Of a stretch of 64,000 nt of DNA, positions 34,576 to 43,714 are shown piece after piece. Source of the DNA: Psychrobacillus sp044762855 (lineage in GTDB: Bacteria > Bacillota > Bacilli > Bacillales_A > Planococcaceae). Within the stretch, counting starts at the first letter, position 1. Each line of letters begins with the position of its first letter. Below the pieces are notes generated by a model, which did no database searches, had not been told where the DNA came from, and saw only the letters and a program-made list of their open reading frames with translations. The position numbers were made by a program, and so were the translations under genes. Location of the stretch: the NCBI RefSeq assembly GCF_044762855.1, contig NZ_JBIWFB010000001.1, positions 682,001 to 746,000 of the forward strand, in the 5' to 3' direction.

Positions 34576-35691
34576 ATGAAAGTACCAATGTTAGATTTAT
34601 CTGAGCAATACGCATCTTTAAAAAGCGAAGTATTAGAAGCCTTAGATGGCGTTATGAGTAGTTCACAATTTATCCTTGGGGATAACGTGAAAAAATTAGA
34701 AGCAGATCTTGCAAAGTATAGCCATGTTGCCCACGGTATTGGCTGTGGTAACGGGAGTGACGCAATTCATATAGCTTTACAAGCAGCGGGTATCGGTGCT
34801 GGAGATGAAGTAATTACAACGCCATTTACATTTTTTGCTACAGGTGGAGCAATAGTAAGAGCAGGTGCAAAACCTGTATATGCAGATATTGATCCGATTT
34901 CATTCAATTTAGATCCTGAGGAAATTGAAAAGCATATTACGGAAAGAACAAAAGCAATCATCCCTGTACATCTGTATGGACAAATGGCTGATATGGTGCG
35001 CATTCGTGAAATCGCGGATAAACATAATTTAGTTGTTGTAGAAGATGCTGCACAAGCAATTGGTGCAAAACAAGGTGAATATACGGTTGGTGAACTAGGA
35101 GACGCTGCGACATATAGTTTCTTCCCAACGAAAAACTTAGGTGCATATGGTGACGGTGGGATGGTCGTAACGAACAATGACGATCTTGCAGAAAAAAGTC
35201 GCGTTATCCGCGTGCACGGAAGTAAACCAAAGTACTATCATAGCGTACTTGGATATAACAGCCGTTTAGATGAATTACAAGCTGCTGTATTAAATGTGAA
35301 ATTCCCTCATTTAGATACATGGAGTGAACAACGTAGAACACATGCAGATTACTATACGGCGTTATTAAATGAAAAAGTGGCAGACTATGTAAAAACACCT
35401 GTTATTGTAGAAGGTTTCCATCACGTATTCCATCAATATACAATCTTGACAGAACGTCGCGATGAATTACAAGCGTTCCTAAAAGAAAACGGTGTATCTA
35501 CAATGATTTACTACCCACTACCATTGCATCTACAACCTGTTTTTGAAAGCTTAGGGTATAAAGAAGGCGATTTCCCTAAAGCGGAAAAAGCTGCAAAAGA
35601 AGCACTTTCTTTACCAATGTTCCCAGAGCTTAAAGAGGAACAACAACAATATGTTGTAGAGAAAATTGCTGAATTTTTTGCGGGAAAATAA
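34576..35691 (+). CDS. wbpE: UDP-3-oxo-GlcNAcA aminotransferase (WbpE type, DegT family)
   Basis: PLP sugar aminotransferase of 371 residues, converting UDP-2-acetamido-2-deoxy-3-oxo-glucuronate to the 3-amino sugar. DegT/DnrJ/EryC1 motifs: GCGNGSDAIHIAL near residue 56, VVVEDAAQAIGA, and SFFPTKNLGAYGDGG with the PLP lysine K186; YNSRLDELQAA follows. MLDLSEQY at the start and FFATGGAI fit the WbpE branch. Assignment rests on family plus the adjacent wbpB, wbpA, wbpD and wbpI types. Confidence 0.88.
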   Translation: MKVPMLDLSEQYASLKSEVLEALDGVMSSSQFILGDNVKKLEADLAKYSHVAHGIGCGNGSDAIHIALQAAGIGAGDEVITTPFTFFATGGAIVRAGAKPVYADIDPISFNLDPEEIEKHITERTKAIIPVHLYGQMADMVRIREIADKHNLVVVEDAAQAIGAKQGEYTVGELGDAATYSFFPTKNLGAYGDGGMVVTNNDDLAEKSRVIRVHGSKPKYYHSVLGYNSRLDELQAAVLNVKFPHLDTWSEQRRTHADYYTALLNEKVADYVKTPVIVEGFHHVFHQYTILTERRDELQAFLKENGVSTMIYYPLPLHLQPVFESLGYKEGDFPKAEKAAKEALSLPMFPELKEEQQQYVVEKIAEFFAGK

Positions 35692-35708
35692 TGTGATGAT
35701 CAATTAGT

Positions 35709-35739
35709 AGAGGGAGACGTATTTTTTACGTTTCCCTCT
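35709..35739 (+). promoter_or_regulatory. Intra-operon RNA hairpin
   Basis: AGAGGGAGACGTA pairs with TACGTTTCCCTCT (13 bp with one G-U) around a T5 loop, between the wbpE and wzz-like genes. No U-run follows on either strand, so it looks like a processing or stability element rather than a terminator. Confidence 0.55.
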
Positions 35740-35778
35740 TACTGCCTGTATGAAGAGAATTTGATTAGGAGAAGTGAG

Positions 35779-36516
35779 ATGGCGGAAAATAAGACGTATA
35801 AATTATATGATTCATTAGAGTTTTTTTGGAAAAAGAAGATTTGGTTTATTATTATCCCTGTAATAGTTGCATTACTTGGATATGTAGGTTCTATGTTCAT
35901 CCCTAAAGACGGGGAGTACGTAGGGAGAAGTACAATGTTTACTGGATCAGTAAAACTTGAAGCATTAACGAATCCTGACCATATTATGGCACAATACGGT
36001 GAACATTTTACTGGCAAAGCGGAAGTATTTGTTCCGACGAGAAGTTATATTAAAACAGAAGTTTATGGAGATAGTGAAGAACAAGTAACAAAAGAGCTTA
36101 CATTATTCGATGATCAGCTGTTGGCTGGTTTAATGGTGCAGAATGATAAAGTAATTGATGGGACACAAAGATATGCTTTATCGCAATCAGCTAGAATCCA
36201 AGTATTACAAGAATCTATTGAATCGTATAAAAAAGCCCTAGCCGACACGGATATCGAGCCGATAATAAACAATTATACTTTGTTACTTAGCCAAGCAGAG
36301 CAAGAGATGACTAATGCTATGGCAACGGAACAACGTGTGCGCAATGATATTATCTCCTACGAAAAACCTGCACTGGCAAATGCATATGTAGTGAAAACAA
36401 AGTCATATGGACTTGAAGGAGCAGTTGCTGGATTTGTTCTAGGAATATTATTTGCAATATTTATCTTATCTTTATGGAAATACATTTTAGAAGCAAGAGG
36501 GAGTAAACGAGCATGA
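35779..36516 (+). CDS. Wzz/YveK-like polysaccharide chain-length protein
   Basis: A 245-residue membrane protein with the polysaccharide copolymerase layout: a membrane helix near residues 27-45, an extracellular helical domain, and a C-terminal helix near 210-232 (GAVAGFVLGILFAIFIL). It probably sets polymer chain length with Wzy. No cytoplasmic tyrosine kinase (YwqD/CapB type) is encoded beside it, which is unusual for Gram-positive Wzx/Wzy systems. ATG at 35779 with AGGAGAAGTGAG upstream is chosen over a TTG six codons earlier. Its end overlaps wbpB by four bases. Confidence 0.78.
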   Translation: MAENKTYKLYDSLEFFWKKKIWFIIIPVIVALLGYVGSMFIPKDGEYVGRSTMFTGSVKLEALTNPDHIMAQYGEHFTGKAEVFVPTRSYIKTEVYGDSEEQVTKELTLFDDQLLAGLMVQNDKVIDGTQRYALSQSARIQVLQESIESYKKALADTDIEPIINNYTLLLSQAEQEMTNAMATEQRVRNDIISYEKPALANAYVVKTKSYGLEGAVAGFVLGILFAIFILSLWKYILEARGSKRA

Positions 36517-37526
36517 TTCAATTTGCAATTGTAGGTATGGGTTTTATCGCGGATAAGCATATAGCTGCCATTCGCAACACAGAAGGCGCAAACCTATTTG
36601 CCATTTGTGACACAAACCCAGAACGACTAGTAATAGATGATGAAAATGTGTTAAAATATACAGATTTAGAAAAAATGCTAACAGAAAATCCACAAATTGA
36701 TGTGGTGAATATTTGTGTACCATCTGGTTTGCACGCAACCTTAACGAAAACTGTTGCCAAATATAAAAAACATATTATTACAGAAAAACCGATGGCACTA
36801 AACTCTGCTGACGCAAAAGAAATGATGGAAGTGGCAAACGAGCAAGGGATTAAACTTGCAATCGTGCATCCAAACCGTTACCGTCCAGCAATTATGGAAG
36901 TCCGTGAATTAATGGATGCAGGGAAGTTCGGTAAGCTAAGCCATGCGAATGCAACTGTTCGTTGGAATAGAGGACAAGCATACTATGACCAAGCACCATG
37001 GAGAGGCACGAAAAAGTTTGATGGTGGCGTATTGATGAACCAAGCAATACATAATTTAGACTTGCTGTTATGGTTTATGGGACCAGTAAAATCTGTACAA
37101 GGTATGGTAGCAACAAGATTCCGCAATATTGAAACGGAAGACGTTGCAACTGCGCTAATCGAATTTGAAAGTGGGGCGCTTGGAGTTGTAGAAGCTGCAA
37201 CTACTGTTTATCCACAAAACTTAGAAGAATCGTTGTCTATTTTCGGTGAAACTGCTAGTGTGAAAGTTAGTGGGAAGAATGCATTGTTCATCGATACATG
37301 GGACGTAGAAGGCTACACGGAAGAAGAAGTAGCAAAATTGAAAGAGAAAATACAAAATGAGCCTTGGGGTAAAAAAGGACATGACTGTATTATTGAAGAT
37401 ATGGTAGCCGCGATTAACGAAAATCGTGAACCAGCAGTTAGCGGACTAGACGGTTATAATCCAGTTCGTTTAATCGAAGCAATTATCGAATCATCCGAAA
37501 CAGGAAAACGTATTATATTCTCGTAA
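36513..37526 (+). CDS. wbpB: UDP-GlcNAcA 3-dehydrogenase (WbpB type, Gfo/Idh/MocA family)
   Basis: NAD-dependent oxidation of UDP-GlcNAcA at C3; 337 residues. The Rossmann fold starts at once (FAIVGMGFIADKHIAAI). EKPMALNSADAK near residue 92 carries the conserved lysine, and GGVLMNQAIHNLDLLLWFMG near 170 holds the catalytic histidine. ANATVRWNRGQAYYDQAPWRG is characteristic of the WbpB/WlbA group. In that group the product is used by WbpE; both genes are present. Confidence 0.88.
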   Translation: MIQFAIVGMGFIADKHIAAIRNTEGANLFAICDTNPERLVIDDENVLKYTDLEKMLTENPQIDVVNICVPSGLHATLTKTVAKYKKHIITEKPMALNSADAKEMMEVANEQGIKLAIVHPNRYRPAIMEVRELMDAGKFGKLSHANATVRWNRGQAYYDQAPWRGTKKFDGGVLMNQAIHNLDLLLWFMGPVKSVQGMVATRFRNIETEDVATALIEFESGALGVVEAATTVYPQNLEESLSIFGETASVKVSGKNALFIDTWDVEGYTEEEVAKLKEKIQNEPWGKKGHDCIIEDMVAAINENREPAVSGLDGYNPVRLIEAIIESSETGKRIIFS

Positions 37527-37545
37527 TTATAAAGGAGAGACTAAA

Positions 37546-38862
37546 ATGTCTACACACTATGAAGAATTACTAGCAAAAATTGAAAACCACACAGCCGTAA
37601 TTGGTGTTGTTGGGTTAGGTTATGTTGGTTTACCACTAGCCGTTGAAAAAGCAAAAGCAGGTTACAATGTTATTGGTTTTGACGTACAAGAATCGAAAGT
37701 ACAACAAGTAAACGAAGGTATTAACTATATCGGGGATGTAGTAGATCATGATTTAAAAGATATGGTAGACTCTGGACATTTAAGAGCTTCTTCTGACTAT
37801 GGTTCCATCAGTGCAGTGGATGCAGTAGCTATTTGTGTTCCTACACCACTAGATATCTACCAACAACCAGATACTTCTTACGTAGAAAGTTCTGTAAACG
37901 AAATTGCAAACTATGCAAAACCAGGAACATTAGTCGTGCTTGAATCGACAACATACCCAGGTACAACAGAAGAAATTATTCGTAAAGCATTAGAAGATAA
38001 AGGATTTACAGTTGGAGAAGATATTTTCATTGCATACTCTCCAGAACGTATCGATCCAGGTAATAAGAGCTTCAATACAAAAAACACACCAAAAGTAGTT
38101 GGTGGTATCACAGAAAAATGTACAAATGTAGCAGCTGCACTATATAGCAGTGTTTTAGATGGTGATGTGCATAAAGTTTCAAGTCCTGCAATTGCTGAAA
38201 TGGAAAAAATCTTCGAAAACACATTCCGTCATATTAATATCGCACTTGCAAATGAGATGGCTGTACTTTGTGAGAAAATGGGCATCGACGTTTGGGAAGT
38301 AATTGATGCAGCGAAAACAAAACCATATGGCTTTATGGCATTTTATCCAGGACCAGGTCTTGGCGGTCACTGTATTCCAATCGATCCATTCTACTTAACA
38401 TGGAAAGCAAGAGAATATAATTACCATACAAAGCTAATCGAACTTGCTGGAGAAATAAACAACTCTATGCCTGACTACGTTATTAACCGTGCAATGCAAA
38501 TTTTAAATGATGACGGGAAAGCACTTCGTAATGCGAAAGTTCTTTTACTAGGCGTAGCTTATAAAAAAGACATCGATGATATGCGCGAATCTCCATCATT
38601 AAAATTGATCGAGCTATTAATCCAACAAGGTGCAGATTTCAAAACAGTTGATCCACATGTAGAAAAATTCAGAGTGAATGGTGAAACATTAGAAACTTCG
38701 GAGTTAACAGATAACATGCTGGAAGAAGCGGATATCGTTATTTTAGCGACAGACCACACTGCATTTGACTATGCGAATATAGCGCAACGTTCAAAAGTAA
38801 TTTTTGATACGCGTAATGCATTCAAAGGCATTGAAACTCCAAATCGTTACATCAAACTGTAA
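37546..38862 (+). CDS. wbpA: UDP-N-acetylglucosamine 6-dehydrogenase (WbpA type)
   Basis: Oxidises UDP-GlcNAc twice at C6 to UDP-GlcNAcA, the first step of the pathway; 438 residues. N-terminal Rossmann VGLGYVGLPLA near residue 23, CVPTPLD, ESTTYPGTTEE and YSPERIDPGN, and the catalytic cysteine C276 in GLGGHCIPIDPFYL. KKDIDDMRESP near 345 belongs to the C-terminal domain. The whole sequence follows the WbpA/WecC branch. AAAGGAG precedes the ATG. Confidence 0.9.
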   Translation: MSTHYEELLAKIENHTAVIGVVGLGYVGLPLAVEKAKAGYNVIGFDVQESKVQQVNEGINYIGDVVDHDLKDMVDSGHLRASSDYGSISAVDAVAICVPTPLDIYQQPDTSYVESSVNEIANYAKPGTLVVLESTTYPGTTEEIIRKALEDKGFTVGEDIFIAYSPERIDPGNKSFNTKNTPKVVGGITEKCTNVAAALYSSVLDGDVHKVSSPAIAEMEKIFENTFRHINIALANEMAVLCEKMGIDVWEVIDAAKTKPYGFMAFYPGPGLGGHCIPIDPFYLTWKAREYNYHTKLIELAGEINNSMPDYVINRAMQILNDDGKALRNAKVLLLGVAYKKDIDDMRESPSLKLIELLIQQGADFKTVDPHVEKFRVNGETLETSELTDNMLEEADIVILATDHTAFDYANIAQRSKVIFDTRNAFKGIETPNRYIKL

Positions 38863-38875
38863 GGAGGCAACCAAC

Positions 38876-39607
38876 ATGAACTTTATACATGAAACTGCCG
38901 AACTTGGCGAAAATACAACAGTTGGTCATTTTTCTGTTATAGAAGAAGGGGCTAAGATTGGTGCCAATGTTCGCATTGGTAATCGAGTAACGATTCATGC
39001 GGACTCTATTATTGGAGATGGCACAACGATTGATGACGGTGCGGTAGTTGGAAAACAACCGAAACCAGCGAAAACAAGTACGATGCAAATTACAAAACAA
39101 ATTCCACCGCTTCAACTTGGAAAAGAATGTACAATTGGCGCAAATACAATTGTTTACCGCGGAGCAGTAGTCGGGGAAAGTACCTTAATTGCTGACCTGG
39201 CAACTGTACGTGAAGATGTAGAAGTTGGATCTTTCGTTATAATCGGACGTAATGTTACAGTAGAAAACTTTGTAACAATTGGTGACCGTACGAAAATCCA
39301 ATCGAACTCTTATATTACAGCACACTCTACTTTAGAGGATCATGTCTTTATCGCACCTTGTGTGACAACGACGAATGATAACTTCATGGGTAGAACAGAG
39401 GCACGTTTTGATAAGATTAAAGGTGCAATCGTAAAAAGAGGAGCCCGCGTTGGTGGAGCGTCTATCATTTTACCAGGGATTACAATTGCTGAAGAAACAT
39501 TTGTAGCAGCTGGCGCTTTAGTAACAAAAGATACAGAAGAAAAAACATTGATTAAAGGGTTCCCTGCAAAAATCATGAAAAATGTGCCTGAGGAGGAACT
39601 ACTCTAA
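38876..39607 (+). CDS. wbpD: UDP-GlcNAc3NA N-acetyltransferase (WbpD type, left-handed beta helix)
   Basis: A 243-residue hexapeptide-repeat acetyltransferase, acetylating the 3-amino group made by WbpE. Repeats of the LxxxxxI kind run from residue 5 to about 210 (IHADSIIGDGTTIDDGAVVG, APCVTTTNDN). The WbpD branch usually has about 190 residues; this protein carries about 50 extra, including a KQPKPAKTSTMQ insertion. Start: ATG at 38876 behind TAAGGAGG; longer in-frame readings overlap wbpA. Its stop abuts the wzx start. Confidence 0.85.
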   Translation: MNFIHETAELGENTTVGHFSVIEEGAKIGANVRIGNRVTIHADSIIGDGTTIDDGAVVGKQPKPAKTSTMQITKQIPPLQLGKECTIGANTIVYRGAVVGESTLIADLATVREDVEVGSFVIIGRNVTVENFVTIGDRTKIQSNSYITAHSTLEDHVFIAPCVTTTNDNFMGRTEARFDKIKGAIVKRGARVGGASIILPGITIAEETFVAAGALVTKDTEEKTLIKGFPAKIMKNVPEEELL

Positions 39608-41020
39608 GTGTTTTCTCAGCTAAAACGTTTAGGAGCGGATTCGCTCCTTTACGCATTTATGAATGTAGGAACGAAGCTAATTGCGTTTATTCTATTACCA
39701 GTATATACATATTATATGACTGTACCGGAATACGGAATGCTTGGCTTTATCGATCGCATAGTTGCAATGCTGACATTTGTCGTTATTTTTGGAACTGATT
39801 CTGCGCTAGCTTATTACTATTTCGAACATAAGGACAAAGAAACAAGAGAAAAATATGTTCGATCTGTTATGACGTTCCGTTTATCCATCGTTGTACTTTT
39901 ATTTATAATCTTTTTTATTGGTGGAGATTGGCTTTCAACTCTGCTATTAGATTCCAATGGATACTCGCATTTATTTTATATTGCATTTGGCACACTCTTT
40001 TTAGATACGATTATTACACTTGTTTTAACCATTCTTCGCTATGAATTTAAGACGAAACGAGTAGTTTTTACGACAATTGCTAAAATGCTTTTGATTGCAC
40101 TTGTATCTATCGTCTTTCTAATCTATATATGGACTTCATTGGAAGGTGTATTAATTGCACGTCTATTAAGCGTAGCGGTAATTATTTTATTAATCATCAA
40201 ACCCGCAATGACTTATTTACGTCCTATATTTGATTGGCAAATATTAAAGAAAATTTTAATATATGCAACACCACTTGTTCCAGCATCGCTTGCTTTTTGG
40301 CTAATCCTCAATGCGAATTTCTTTTTTTTGAAAGAGTACGCTACTTTTACAGAAGTGGGCATCTACGAAACAGCGATTAAATTTGCAACATTCATCACTT
40401 TATTAACAAGTGGGATACAGCTTGCCTGGCGACCATTTTCTATGTCTATGAAAGATAAAGAGACGAGTCCAGAATTGTTTGCAAAATTGTATGCAGCTAT
40501 TTTAATAGCAGGAAGCATTGGAGTATTATTGCTAGCAACTATAATGCCTTTGGTGATTTTAGTATTAGCTGAACCTTATCAAATTGCTTATCCATATGTG
40601 GCACCTATTGCAATAGCAACTTTTATAAATTTCTATTATATGATTGTTTCGACGGGAATATTCTTCTCCAAACAAACAAAGCATATTTCGATTGCTTTTG
40701 GTATAGCAGCAGTTGTGTCAATAGCGCTTTGTTTCGTGTTCGTTCCAATGTTTGCAATATGGGGAGCAGTTATTTCTTATGTGGCTTCTTATTGTGTAGC
40801 ACTATTTTTAGTATTTAGGAAAAGCCAAAAGCTATATTACGTGCCTTTCTCTGGGTTTGTAATGGGTTGGACAATCTTTTGGTTAATAGCAGCAACAGGA
40901 AGTATCGTATATATTCAAGTTAATGATTTAAATAGCTGGTTAATAGCTGGCATTTGGATTGCATTTATTGTTCTTGTGCTACTAAGTAGAATCGATAAAT
41001 ATTTTATAAAAAGAAAGTAA
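39608..41020 (+). CDS. wzx: Polysaccharide flippase (Wzx/RfbX type)
   Basis: A 470-residue protein of twelve to fourteen membrane segments from the MOP superfamily, expected to flip lipid-linked repeat units. The N-terminus (GADSLLYAFMNVGTKLIAF) and YYFEHKDKETREKYV after the second helix fit the family. The start is GTG directly after the wbpD stop, with AGGAGG upstream. A Wzx protein implies Wzy-dependent polymerisation, unlike the TagGH ABC route of classical teichoic acid. Confidence 0.87.
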   Translation: MFSQLKRLGADSLLYAFMNVGTKLIAFILLPVYTYYMTVPEYGMLGFIDRIVAMLTFVVIFGTDSALAYYYFEHKDKETREKYVRSVMTFRLSIVVLLFIIFFIGGDWLSTLLLDSNGYSHLFYIAFGTLFLDTIITLVLTILRYEFKTKRVVFTTIAKMLLIALVSIVFLIYIWTSLEGVLIARLLSVAVIILLIIKPAMTYLRPIFDWQILKKILIYATPLVPASLAFWLILNANFFFLKEYATFTEVGIYETAIKFATFITLLTSGIQLAWRPFSMSMKDKETSPELFAKLYAAILIAGSIGVLLLATIMPLVILVLAEPYQIAYPYVAPIAIATFINFYYMIVSTGIFFSKQTKHISIAFGIAAVVSIALCFVFVPMFAIWGAVISYVASYCVALFLVFRKSQKLYYVPFSGFVMGWTIFWLIAATGSIVYIQVNDLNSWLIAGIWIAFIVLVLLSRIDKYFIKRK

Positions 41021-41034
41021 TGGGGGATAAAGAC

Positions 41035-42633
41035 ATGGCGAACAACTGTAAAATTAACCTTAGGCATAAAGATTTTTATCCTATACGAGGCGCTGGGTAT
41101 GAAGGTTTTTTTAGAGGTTATTTCTACTATGAAAATCAATATGTCACCCATGAAAATTTTGTTAGTATATTTGACGTGGAAGCTCTATCTTCCATGGAAT
41201 TTGCACGTTGGAATGGAGAATATGCATTAATCTTTACAACTGAACTTAATACGACACTTGTAACAGATATGAAGCGATCCATTCCACTTTTTTATTCCAA
41301 AGAGCCATCTGGAGACTGGTTAGTTCAAGATTTTATCACACCTCATGCCGGCATGAAAATGCAAAAAGAGGCGGAAGAAGAATTTCTTGTAACTGGTTTT
41401 GTCTTTAGAGAAAAAACACTCTTTGAAGATTGGTATCAAGTACCGGCAGTTTCAAAAGTACTTTTAACAGAAGAGGCGAAACAATCGTATTATTACACGT
41501 ATGTATTGGAAAAAGAAGAGGAAACGATTGATGTTTTCGCAGAAGAATTGGAGCATGTATTCCATTCACTTTTTGACGATTTAGCCACAAGATTGAAAGA
41601 TAGACAAATCGTTATACCATTAAGTGGAGGGTACGATTCTAGATTAATAGCACTTATGTTAGTAGAACGAGGATTGAAAGATTCTATCACTGCATTTACA
41701 TATGGTAGACCAGGTAATGGCGAATCGACTGTAAGTAAGCAAATTGCCGATCGTTTAGGTTTGAAATGGAAGTATTTCGCTTACGATAAAGCAATGTGGG
41801 AAGACATGTATAAATCCGAGGACTGGAAAGACTATGTCGTCTATTCAAGCAATGGAGTATCAGTTGCGCATTTGCAAGATTTTCCAAGTACTAAACTACT
41901 TGTACAAGAAGAAAATTTAAAAGATGCCGTTTTCTTGCCGGGTCATTCTCTAGATTATTTAGCTGGCGGGCATTTACCTTATGAATCGATTGTAGATAAA
42001 GATTTTGAAGTAAGTGAAATCCAACAGTTTATCATGAATAAGCATTTCCGTTTATGGGAATTATCTGGTAGGAAATCTTATGCAACAACGGATATCGGTA
42101 AAGGGCTCATAAAGGATATCGAAGTTTACTCGAATTATACAAATGAGCGAGCAACTTCCATTATTGATGAGTGGAATTGGCGTGAAAGACAATCCAAGTT
42201 TATTATCAATTCTGTCCGGGTGTATGAATATTTTGGGCAAGGATGGTCGGTTCCATTATGGGATGATCGTCTCATCCACTTTTTCAGCAAACTGCCAGTA
42301 GACTTAAAATACAAAAAGTATTTGTATGATTACACCTTGCACAAAATGTATCCTGATTTTTATCCAATGCCGCAAAAACCAGGTCCAGAAAATTCACTAA
42401 GAAATAAATACGGAATTGTTTATCCACTATTGCGCAAAATATATCGAAAGAAAAATCTTTACCGAAAATATTTTGACGAACCAATGGAGTGGTTTGGAAT
42501 CTATCCAACATATAAACAATATGTAAGGTCGCTATCGTTTAAAAGAGATGGTCAGAAATACGAACATCCATACAATATAAATTCGTTTATCGTAAAAGAT
42601 ATGATTCAAATGATGAAGGAGCTGACGAAATGA
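41035..42633 (+). CDS. Asparagine-synthase-like amidotransferase
   Basis: A 532-residue protein of the AsnB class. The C-terminal ATP-pyrophosphatase domain has the PP-loop PLSGGYDSR near residue 200 and DYLAGGH near 305. The N-terminal glutaminase-like domain (about 1-150) lacks the catalytic Cys2: the protein starts MANNC. Start: ATG at 41035, eight bases after GGGGG, is preferred over one overlapping the wzx stop. In other polysaccharide loci such proteins (e.g. WbpS) amidate uronic acids, so this one may convert the diacetamido uronate, or another acid, to its amide. The ammonia source is unclear. Confidence 0.8.
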   Translation: MANNCKINLRHKDFYPIRGAGYEGFFRGYFYYENQYVTHENFVSIFDVEALSSMEFARWNGEYALIFTTELNTTLVTDMKRSIPLFYSKEPSGDWLVQDFITPHAGMKMQKEAEEEFLVTGFVFREKTLFEDWYQVPAVSKVLLTEEAKQSYYYTYVLEKEEETIDVFAEELEHVFHSLFDDLATRLKDRQIVIPLSGGYDSRLIALMLVERGLKDSITAFTYGRPGNGESTVSKQIADRLGLKWKYFAYDKAMWEDMYKSEDWKDYVVYSSNGVSVAHLQDFPSTKLLVQEENLKDAVFLPGHSLDYLAGGHLPYESIVDKDFEVSEIQQFIMNKHFRLWELSGRKSYATTDIGKGLIKDIEVYSNYTNERATSIIDEWNWRERQSKFIINSVRVYEYFGQGWSVPLWDDRLIHFFSKLPVDLKYKKYLYDYTLHKMYPDFYPMPQKPGPENSLRNKYGIVYPLLRKIYRKKNLYRKYFDEPMEWFGIYPTYKQYVRSLSFKRDGQKYEHPYNINSFIVKDMIQMMKELTK

Positions 42634-43700
42634 AAGTCTTAACAATATTAGGAGCAAGACCTCAATTTATAAAAGCGGCAGCTATTTCCCGCGTAATCCG
42701 CGATGAAGAAGTAACAGAGCTAATCGTACATACTGGGCAACATTATGATGCGAATATGTCCGATATCTTTTTCGAAGAGTTGAATATTCCAAAACCAGAT
42801 TACCACTTAGGAATCGGTTCAGGAAATCACGGAAAACAAACAGGTGAGATGCTTGCAAAAATTGAAGAAATTATTTTAGCAGAAACACCGGATTTTGTTC
42901 TAGTTTATGGAGATACTAACTCTACACTTGCAGGTGCATTAGCTGCTGCAAAACTACATGTTCCGATCGTTCATATCGAAGCGGGCCTTAGAAGCTTTAA
43001 CAAAAAAATGCCGGAAGAAGTAAACCGCATTTTAACCGACCATGTGTCTACATTACTTCTTTGCCCAACAGATACGGCTATCCAAAATTTAACAAACGAA
43101 AACATTTCAGAAGGTGTTCATAATGTGGGAGACGTTATGTACGATGCTGTTTTATACAATAAAACCTTAGCAGAATCGACGTCGACTATTTTAGAACGTG
43201 AAAATTTAAAAGCAAAAGATTATTTATTAATTACGATTCACCGTGCTGAAAACACAGATGATGTAGATCGTATGAAATCAATTTTAGATGCTTTCAGTCA
43301 AATTCCAGAAACAAAAGTATGGCCAATACATCCACGTACGAAGAAAAAATTAGAGGATTATGGCTTTAAGTTGGATCAAATCCCTAATTTACAAGTAATC
43401 GAACCAGTAGGCTATTTAGATATGCTATCACTTGAAACAAGTGCAAAAAAAATCGTAACCGATTCTGGTGGTGTTCAAAAAGAAGCGTATTTTGCAGAAG
43501 TACCTTGTGTTACAGTTCGTGACCAAACGGAATGGGTCGAAACATTGATCGAAGATGCCAATATTTTAACAGGTACAGATACAGCCAAAATAGTAGAAGC
43601 TGTAGCAAAACAAGTTTCTCCTTCTTATACTCCTGTATTTGGCGATGGTAAAACGGCAGAGAAAGTATTAGCTTTATTAAAGAATCATTTAAGTAAATAA
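42630..43700 (+). CDS. wbpI: UDP-2,3-diacetamido-glucuronate 2-epimerase (WbpI type)
   Basis: A 356-residue WecB-fold epimerase giving UDP-ManNAc(3NAc)A. GARPQFIKAAAISR at the start is the WbpI version of the WecB motif (usually GTRPEIIK); HTGQHYDANMSDIFF, YGDTNSTLAGALAA, HIEAGLRSFNKKMPEEVNR and TDSGGVQKEAYF follow. The other four pathway genes in the operon support this over plain UDP-GlcNAc 2-epimerase. Overlaps the amidotransferase stop by four bases. Confidence 0.88.
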   Translation: MKVLTILGARPQFIKAAAISRVIRDEEVTELIVHTGQHYDANMSDIFFEELNIPKPDYHLGIGSGNHGKQTGEMLAKIEEIILAETPDFVLVYGDTNSTLAGALAAAKLHVPIVHIEAGLRSFNKKMPEEVNRILTDHVSTLLLCPTDTAIQNLTNENISEGVHNVGDVMYDAVLYNKTLAESTSTILERENLKAKDYLLITIHRAENTDDVDRMKSILDAFSQIPETKVWPIHPRTKKKLEDYGFKLDQIPNLQVIEPVGYLDMLSLETSAKKIVTDSGGVQKEAYFAEVPCVTVRDQTEWVETLIEDANILTGTDTAKIVEAVAKQVSPSYTPVFGDGKTAEKVLALLKNHLSK

Positions 43701-43714
43701 AGTAGGTGTGAGCA

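Noticed and set aside
42630..43700. Plain UDP-GlcNAc 2-epimerase (mnaA) for teichoic acid linkage
   Set aside because: The GARPQFIK start and the four companion pathway genes fit the WbpI type better; MnaA activity cannot be excluded by reading alone.
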